Source: Erigeron canadensis
Taxonomy: Eukaryota > Streptophyta > Magnoliopsida > Asterales > Asteraceae
Assembly (NCBI RefSeq): GCF_010389155.1
Contig: NC_057768.1
Location: 9,794,501-9,858,500, forward strand
Reading direction: 5' to 3'
Length of the DNA stretch: 64,000 nt
Below, piece after piece: positions 56,529-64,000 of the stretch. Within the stretch, counting starts at the first letter, position 1, and each line of letters begins with the position of its first letter. A program made the position numbers and the translations under genes. The notes beneath the pieces are model-generated. The model did no database searches and was not told the origin of the DNA. It saw nothing but the letters and a program-made list of their open reading frames with translations.

Positions 56529-59500
56529 TCATAAGATTCTTTCGTCTTGGATTACTGCACCTCGCATAATAACAACTATGCCCGATGATATGATGTAGCC
56601 ATCAGTTTCATTGTTTGCTTCTACTACATTGTCCCTGTTAATTATCTACATGAAAAGATAAAAACACATCAAATATGTTATACGGTAATAACCAAACAAA
56701 ACGCTTGTCTCATACCGAGGTAAGAGGGGCCAATCCACCCTTAGGATATGTAAAATTTGCCTTGAATGATTAAAGTTTTCAATTGATCTCAAATTTTCTA
56801 TGGGTTTTTAAAATTTGCCCCTACTTGGAATTCTTTTTTTCTACGAATTATTTTGTAATTTTCCCCCATGTGGATTTTTTTTTCTGGTACCGCTATTGGT
56901 TTCATACACCCTTTTTTTTTAAAGGCGAATTTCGCTGGAAACTTCGTGTCGTGATTCGACAACGGGAGGTCTAGCATACGCTGTCTTAAACAAGTCCGCG
57001 CTAGAGAGCTCCCTCGAAGTAGAAATGCCTATTTCAAATACCCGATGGAGGGAAAAAAACCCCTAATAATCCGCCCGAAGGCACGACGATTAATAGGGGT
57101 AAACCCTATTAATATAAGTTGTTTAGGAGTTAGCCTTTGTTTATAGAACATTTCGATTTTGGTGAGATGACATAATATACCTTAACATTTTTGCCAATCT
57201 TCGCATTCTTGTCTATGATAGCTTTCTTTATGAATGAACCATCACCAACACCAATTGGAATAGTCGTCTGGTTTAAGTCCATAGCACGAACGTTCTCCCC
57301 GGGTACACTCTGTTGTCATGGAGACAAAAGTAGTTCTTTTTGTTTATTAAGTAAATTTGACCCTCGTATATGGTAATCTATAAAGAAGTAGATAATGATT
57401 TGCTGTATGTATATGGTTAGAAATCTTGGATCGGTAGCGATTACCTGGTAGATATCTGATCCCAATATTACTGAATCTTGTATTACAGCTCCATCTCCAA
57501 CCCTTGTTCTTGGACCAATGACTGAACTACTGATGCTGCATCTCTACTTGTTAAAAAACCATACAAGATTGCATAAATAATACAAAAAAGTATACAACCA
57601 TATATAAAATCCTAATGAATTCAGTGAAAGTTTCATACATTTATAATGCAACCATCACCAATGACACTAGCTGTGATGACGGCATCTGTTACTAAAGACG
57701 GAGGCAGACGACGAGGCAAAGTGTACACTGGAAAATCTTTATCATAAAAGCTGCTACCAAGAGGTGAAGTATGTAGTTAGCTTATTTTTCGCTCCTGGGC
57801 TAGAGTTTTTTTTTTTTTTTTTTCCAGGTTTTGAGAGTTACCGACTTATATTTCATGTTTGTTTTCTTTGTACTTTCCAAGTTTGCTTCGTAATATGCTT
57901 TGATGTTTCTCATGTCCTCCCAGTATCCATCAAACTGATAAGCATGGACCTGTCATGCATCAAAGATAAGATTCTGTACACTTTTTATTTCGGTTTGTTT
58001 ATTAGAAAGCGAGAAAGACTGACCTTCAATCCTAAGGATATTGCACCTGGTATTACTTCATTTTTCAAATCATTTGCTTTAGGAAATGATTCTTTTAGAA
58101 GCTTTATCATGACATGTCTATTGATGACATAAATCCCCATACTAGGAAACTTTTCATATAAACCATTGTCTAACTTTAAGCCATTAACCTGAAAAAGAGA
58201 TCAGCATACATTTTCTTTTTAAAATCATTACTAGTTTGAATAACGATATAAACCGATTGATCGTATACTACTTAACTGGCATCAACTCTGGTTCCTCAAC
58301 AAATCCAATAGCTCGATTTCTAAAATCTACATTGAAACTACCAAAACCCGTGATGTAATCTCTCATTCTATCCAAAACTGCAACGGTTAAATCTGCCTTA
58401 TTAGTCCTGTGTGCTTCTATTAGTTTCTGATAATCCATCTTGTAAAGATGGTGTCCTGGAAGAACCAAAAATTCAACGGCAGGATGCTCCTCTAATGCCC
58501 ATAAGCATCTTCTCATAGCATCCGCAGTTCCCTACAGACCGAAATCCCAAAATTACTTGAATTCAACCCCATGCATATGTATACATCTGTATGCAAGTGC
58601 ATATCTACGTGGTCTAAAAATGGCAAAATGAACAGATTGGATAACAGATAATTTTTGCAACGGGTCAGTTGGGTTTATCCGAAATTTGTCAACTCTTTGT
58701 GCAAACCTTTAAATATATACATAAATAACTAGTACGGAGTATATGATTATAACAGAAATATAATTCATCAATAAAGTGTTTATGCAATTACTATACACTT
58801 TGGTCGATTTCAACCACCTTGACGACCAATTTCCTTTTCAACTAACTTCTAAAACAATACCAGCTTGACCTATTAAAACAGAGCCCCAACTGACCCTATT
58901 AAAATTTAAAAGTGTATTATCGTGTATGTGATATGGACCCATCTCATATTGGACCCATATCAAGTGTAGAACCATCAACCAATACCATACTTGGCCAATG
59001 TGGTGTAAAACCATCAACCAATGTCATACTTGGCCGATGTGGGATTTTAAGGGTAGCCCACTCTTTGAAGGAGCCAACGTCCTTGTTGGTCACGGCTATG
59101 TTGGTAATCATTGACACCCTTCTACTTTTAGGTCCTAGCCACCACTTCATAGGCAACTTCAAGTGTTAGAGCCTTGAAAGATAGGGCTGACTTTGATGCC
59201 AATTGATATGGACCCGCATCAGAACATAAGGTAGGAGTATAACTTACTCCAAAAAGCTAGCTCAAAGGAGGAAGAGACACTAAGACTTATAAACTACCAA
59301 CGAATCTCATACTTGGCCGATATGAACAATATGGACATACTTGCAGCATAATGAACACGGGAAAACTTTTGTTATAGTAATGCATGTATTAGTAAATCGG
59401 CTAATTATATGTATGTATCTATGTAGGTAAACAGTTAGTGCTAATTATAAGGTGATATATGGAGAACCTGGAACCAGTTATCGTCTTCTGGACTCTGATA

Positions 59501-60047
59501 AGCGGCAATTACTTCAAGAAATTCATGGTTTGATAGCAGCCCCCCAGAGTATGCTCTCAACAGATGCGAGTTCAAAGAAGTTGAATTAAACTGTGTAAGT
59601 GCATATATTTTTGTTATATTGCTATTGATGCAATTGCTTATAACTGCATCAATAAGCCTATAACTTCCTGCAATTGGAACCGCGCCTTCTGATCTTCTCT
59701 TTGTCAATGGATATAATCTCGAGTTCTGTGATGTCTGTCCAAACACCACGGCCGCAACACTCTGAGAATCCACTATTTTATTTCAGTTTTATATACATTT
59801 TAAGATACTTTATCAGGAAATGTAATGTAGTATAAATATAAATAGTATGATCAGTTATTATAAACCAATGCATTATAAATATAAAGGTGACCTGGTTTGC
59901 CGGTAAATATTGCGGAAACTGACATTCGGGTTTCTGAGAATTTGATATTGATAATCTTGTTGGGAACTTGTTTAATGGTGATTTATCATGGTTGTTAAGT
60001 AGTCTTAATTTTAAATGGACAGAAGTCTGAAAAGTAAACAATGACAT
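56529..60047 (-). CDS. APS2: ADP-glucose pyrophosphorylase small-subunit paralogue, APS2-like, probably inactive
   Basis: Nine exons on the minus strand: 59892-60047, 59468-59761, 58277-58531, 58024-58188, 57846-57949, 57639-57750, 57445-57543, 57181-57309, 56529-56645. They join in phase to 476 residues. The family makes ADP-glucose for starch in plastids. Residues 1-52 are Ser/Lys/Asn-rich with few acidic residues, consistent with a transit peptide. The nucleotidyl-transferase domain (53-325) has LYPLTKRRSEGAVPIAGSY, RLIDAVISNCINS, LTQFNSTSLNSHL and FDGYWEDMRNI. The left-handed beta-helix (326-476) has VITASVIGDGCI, IDKNAKIGKNV and IINRDNV. The glycine-rich GGGxGTRL loop is FGQTSQNSRL and the conserved LAGDHLYRMDY is LPGHHLYKMDY (His at about 177), the same losses known for Arabidopsis APS2. 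The 58277 donor (CCA|GTTAAG) is the weakest. Confidence 0.9.
56912..57105 (-). mobile_element. 5'-truncated SINE copy in an APS2-like intron
   Basis: A minus-strand copy of the SINE at 31700-32040: GGGTATTTGAAATAGGCATT, CTACTTCGAGG and CCTCCCGTTGTCGAATC match its 3' two thirds; the 5' promoter part is missing. It lies in the last intron (56646-57180) of the APS2-like gene. Confidence 0.85.
58905..59350 (+). repeat. repeat-like insert in APS2-like intron 2
   Basis: Contains repeated GATATGGACCC(A/G)(T/C)(A/C)TC and three copies of a CATACTTGGCC(A/G)AT block (58987, 59028, 59311). The vocabulary resembles non-coding parts of plant LTR or TRIM elements. Neither end nor target duplication was found. 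Confidence 0.45.
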
Positions 60048-60529
60048 TACAGTAACAGAAGAAGAAGATTAAGAGGTAATATGGTAGAAAATGATGATGA
60101 TTTTGGTAGTGTTAACAATTTTTTATATTGATTTATAGCCCATTTGGATCTAATTGTTAAAAATTTTGTATTTAAAAGCAAAAGAATTTGGGTTTCTTGT
60201 TGGTGATGGATGTTGCAGACAGAGAATACTTGGCAGGATTGACCAAGCATGGTATATTTTCTTTTCTAGGTTTCCTAGCTTTTCCGTTATGTTTAATTGA
60301 TTGGATACTATTTTATTAGGATTTTGGTACATAGAGTATGTAAATTTACATTAAAAGTAGAATGTCTAAAGATTTTATGAATAAATTAATGAAGGCTTAG
60401 TTAGGATGTTTTTGTTTCTATAGAATATATGCACATTTTTTATATTAAATTTTTATAGAAGATGATACATATGAATAATCGAACATACCTCGTTAACACG
60501 GGGTATTTAGTGAAATGCTATATTTTATG
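60048..60529. other. upstream region of the APS2-like gene
   Basis: The probable promoter and 5' UTR lie here. No clear TATA box could be chosen. Confidence 0.35.
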
Positions 60530-60875
60530 GGATTCATGGTGGTCCAGGGTCTCATGGTGGTCCGGATTTGTATGGGGTGATATAAAAAACGAGTTAGGGT
60601 GAAAACCGGTGGCGCGGCCTCTAGTATCGTGGATTTTTTCCTGGGATTTTACCAGGTTTTTTTCATGCATTTTAGCTCACTCTCAGTTAAATTCCGGATT
60701 TTGTTGGTGTTTAAGGGTGTATAGTGTATTCAGGTCAAGTTTGCTTTTGATTCTTGTTGTATTTGTTTTATTTTTTTTGTAATTATATTTACAAATGTAC
60801 TCTTTTGGTTGCCTAGCGATTTACTAGCAATCGTTTTATTAATTCACTTTTCTACCTTTCAAAAAAACACGGGGG
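60530..60875 (+). mobile_element. possible non-LTR retrotransposon 3' end
   Basis: GCGGCCTCTAGTATCGTGGA ... CCTGGGATTTTACCAGG ... TTTTGGTTGCCTAGCGATTT, TTCAAAAAAACACG. This looks like a plant L1-type 3' UTR ending in an A-run, but no RT sequence or target duplication was found. Confidence 0.3.
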
Positions 60876-61253
60876 ACTGTATCTTCGCGGTTGTTATGCA
60901 CGGATAACTTGTAATATGTGGTAATTAATCATGTGGTAATAATTTTATATTCAATTTTATTTTATTTTATTTTAATTAAAGAAAAAAAGTCAGAAGGTGT
61001 GACTGGAAAACATGTGAATATTGAAGATTAAAAACTTGGCTATGTGAGTAATATATTAAAGTTATATGTAAGTTAGTTTTTAATATATTGTATTTTTCAA
61101 AATTATAAGTTTCCAAAATTAACTATATACGGAGTAATATTTAGAACACCTATTTAGTGATTCAACTAATTAAAGATAGTGTGATCTCAAACATAAAAAG
61201 TTACATATTGTTTTAGGTTTAGAATATAACATTGATATATATATATACACACA

Positions 61254-61482
61254 TAGGGGTGAGATATTTTGAGACCACCTCTTATTTTAGGACCAACTAG
61301 GACCACTGATTGTAGTTAACTTACACATGATTTTTCTGTGGGCTCGTCGCTGGAAAGTCTTAGTATTTTTACAAAAAAGTCTTGTATATCGTAGTAGATG
61401 ATGGTGGTGGTGTGTAAGTTACGAAAATCAATGATCCTTTTTTGGACTTTTTTTAGTTGGTCTCAAATTATCTTTCCCCTAT
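61254..61482. mobile_element. small MITE
   Basis: Ends ATAGGGGTGAGATATTTTGA and (reverse complement) ATAGGGGAAAGATAATTTGA, each followed by GACCA. It shares the GTTAACTTACACA core and AGGGGTG(A/G)G start with the foldback element at 52840-53436. Confidence 0.6.
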
Positions 61483-61912
61483 ATACATATACATATATAT
61501 ATATATATATATATATTAGTTAATCAACCCGGTTTCAACCCGGACATGTTAATTAAAATTATAAAATTATAAAATATAATATAAAATTTTATGTAATTTT
61601 GTTCGTAAATTATTATAACTTGATATAAATCTAATAATTTAACTAACACAATTATTATATAAGTTAATAAATCAATTAGATAAATTAAGAGACATTTTAT
61701 TTGTAATATTATATAAGAGAGAATTTTTATTCTTTAAATAAATGATCAATATTTTCATTAAACATGTAAGGGTTATTTCTTATTTTATTTATATATGACA
61801 TCATAATTAGATAAAAAGTTTTTTAAGATGAAATATGGATTTGCCACATCAAAAACTTTCTAAAAATACTTATAAAAAACAATCTTATTTTATTATATAT
61901 ATATATATATAT

Positions 61913-63425
61913 AATTATTAAAAGAATAGTTAACCGAACTATTCTAGAGCATTTTCAATTCAAAAACTAGTTTATATCATTACCACATAGGATTTAATCC
62001 TACGTTTCATCTCTATATATTTTTTTACAATATTTATCTTTACATTGGAATAAAAAATGAAAAAAATAATAAATTATTATTAAGTGTCATATCTATTCTA
62101 TAACAAAATGAGACTAACTATTTTTTAAAATGTTTGTGTATATCCATTCATGGGAAATGTTTGTATAAGCTCAAAACATACGGATTACATAATTATGTAT
62201 TTGTAACTAATTAATTAATATTTAAAAAGTATTATATATATACACAAAATCAAACAGCTATTTAGCCATTTTATTCGACAAAAAAAACTCTTAAATATTA
62301 TATATATAATTATTAAAAGAATAGTTAACCGAACGATTCTAAAGCATTTTCAATTCAAAAACTAGCTTATATCATTGCCACATAGGATTTAATCGTACGT
62401 TTCATCTCTATATTTTTTTTTACAATATTTATCTTTACATTGGAATAAAAAATGATAAAAATAATAAATTATTATTAAGTGTTGTAACAACACGATTTTA
62501 TCACTCGAATTCACATCAACAATGGCGTTTGGTTAGTGTGTGTGTTCTTGGTGTTTGTGTGTGTGTTGAGAGAGAATTGGGATCAAGTGTGTGTTATTCA
62601 GGTGTAATGGTATGAAAATGTCAAAGTTATGTCAAGAATGTTGTTGTTATGATTTCTAAGGAATTGAGGGCTATTTATAGTCTAAACTAACCAACTATGC
62701 TAATTATCACAATTAGCCCCTCAACCTTAGAAATCATCAACACATGACTTAACAACAAATAAGTCCACAACTTAAATTACAATGTATCACTATTTTTGGA
62801 TTTCTAACAAGTGTCATATCTATTCTATAAAAAAATGAGACTAACTATTTTTTAAAATGTTTGTGTATATCCATTCAGGGGAAATGTTTGTATAAGCTCA
62901 AAACATACGAATTACATAATTATGTATTTATAACTAATTAATTAATATACAAAAAGTATTATATATATACACAAAATCTAACAGCTATTTAGCCATTTTA
63001 TTCGACAAAAAAGAACTCTTAAATATTATATATATATAATTATTAAAATAATAGTTACCGAAAGATTCTAGAGCATTTTCAATTCAAAAACTAGCTTATA
63101 TCATTGCCACATAGGATTTAGTCCTACGTTTCATCTCTATATTTTTTTTTACAATATCTATCTTTACATTGGAATAAAAAATGAAAAAAATAATAAATTA
63201 TTTTTAAGTGTCATATCTATTTTATGAAAAAATGAGACTAACTATTTTTTAAAATGTTTGTGTATATCCATTCAGGGGAAATGTTTGTATAAGCTCAAAA
63301 CATACGGATTACATAATTATGTATTTATAACTAATTAATTAATATACAAAAAGTATTATATATATACACAAAATCTAACAGCTATTTAGCCATTTTATTC
63401 GACAAAAAAAAACTCTTAAATATTA
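61913..63425 (+). repeat. three tandem copies of a Helitron-like 395-bp unit
   Basis: Copies start at 61913, 62308 and 63038 (AATTATTAAAAGAATAG...). Each reads GAGCATTTTCAATTCAAAAA, CCACATAGGATTTAATC, CATTGGAATAAAAAATGA and TTAGCCATTTTATTCGACAA. The first 130 bp resemble the start of Helitron H1 (53740-53850). Removing the solo LTR in copy 2 restores a 395-398 bp period. No 3' hairpin end follows. Confidence 0.88.
62483..62809. mobile_element. solo LTR
   Basis: 327 bp beginning TGTAACAACACGATTTTATC and ending GGATTTCTAACA, flanked by a perfect 5-bp duplication AGTGT (62478-62482; 62810-62814). The empty site is seen in the neighbouring copies of the tandem repeat. No internal domain. Confidence 0.88.
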
Positions 63426-64000
63426 TGAATAAAAAAAATCCTTAGATCAATGATATATTTAGCAAAAATAATATCAAAAAATATTATCAAATCCCTTTTA
63501 TTATTGGAATTAAAATATTTTATAATTAGATCAATGATATCACTAACCAAAAACTCACATCAATGTCCACCCTATATATACATAGATTATGTTTTGCTCA
63601 CACGTCTCTTCAAGTTATCTATACAATACGTAAGTTTTGTATTGCTTTTTTACTATTCAAATTGATTGTAATTAAGGTTATAACATTTAGGCTTTATTTT
63701 TCATGCAAAATAGTTTACTATATTGATATGAATTGGTTTTATGTATAAACAGATATCAAGCGTCATGTCTTTTGCATGTTTTCCACACCATTGAAATATA
63801 GTTAGATGCTTGGAGCTTCCATATGTTTATATAAAACTGTTCCTTGAAATTGCGAAAGAACTACATACACTTATTCTTGTGAATAATAAAATTGATTTTT
63901 TTTCCTATTTAATTAGTTGATTATTTTTTTTTTTTTTTTTTTGTAAATTGTAATAGTTAGATTCTATCTTTTTTTTTTTCTTTTTAAAAAAAAATTATAT
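63426..64000. other. intergenic, AT-rich to window end
   Basis: Long T and A runs (63927-63942, 63970-63996). No gene. Confidence 0.4.

Noticed and set aside
59441..60332. Separate small genes near the APS2-like start
   Set aside because: The frames are exons 1 and 2 of the spliced gene plus extensions into introns and upstream sequence.
1..64000. CRISPR array, operon or prokaryotic system
   Set aside because: All tandem repeats found are eukaryotic transposon-derived or microsatellites with no regular spacer architecture, and genes have spliceosomal introns.

Overview
The window reads as nuclear DNA of a flowering plant, almost certainly a eudicot. It is AT-rich, has GT-AG introns with plant-like consensus, and carries plant-only families: DUF241, B2-type cyclin, an ADP-glucose pyrophosphorylase small-subunit paralogue, large F-box/FBA clusters, and CACTA, hAT, MULE and Helitron elements. 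I could not fix the species. The F-box style recalls Asteraceae, but that is only an impression.

Host genes are few. Three look intact, all on the minus strand: a single-exon DUF241 protein (1159-2013), a ten-exon B2-type cyclin (40607-43360, 416 aa) and a nine-exon APS2-like ADP-glucose pyrophosphorylase paralogue (56529-60047, 476 aa). For the last two I worked out every exon boundary from splice sites and phase. Between them lies a decaying F-box family. It comprises a minus-strand At5g07610-like pseudogene (8246-9347), a plus-strand gene whose start is split by a SINE (22271-23785), its duplicate with a frameshifting 64-bp deletion (32590-33680), and a short third fragment near 26.35 kb.

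The rest is transposon territory. From left to right: a full-length but dead Ty1/copia element with 5-bp target duplication (2647-7464); a hAT-type MITE (7543-8088); a PIF/Harbinger ORF1-like relic (12851-13579); a defective CACTA element lacking most of its transposase core (14532 to about 19.7 kb); tRNA-derived SINEs (22307-22528 and 31700-32040, plus a truncated copy at 56912-57105); a MULE carrying a captured FYVE-finger exon (30621-31652); a MULE-type MITE (36574-36858); a chimaera of two Ty3/gypsy elements (about 45.33-50.04 kb); nested foldback MITEs (52.4-53.7 kb); two head-to-tail Helitrons (53730-55911); and a threefold tandem array of Helitron-like sequence interrupted by a solo LTR (61913-63425). 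Many short Helitron ends with a GC hairpin and CTAG-type terminus are scattered throughout.

I see no new multi-gene system. The most informative signals are genome-evolution events readable at base level: SINE disruption of an F-box gene, gene capture by a MULE, covarying Helitron hairpins, a microhomology deletion, two MSA-like cell-cycle promoter sites upstream of the cyclin, and a starch-enzyme paralogue that has lost catalytic residues but keeps an intact reading frame.
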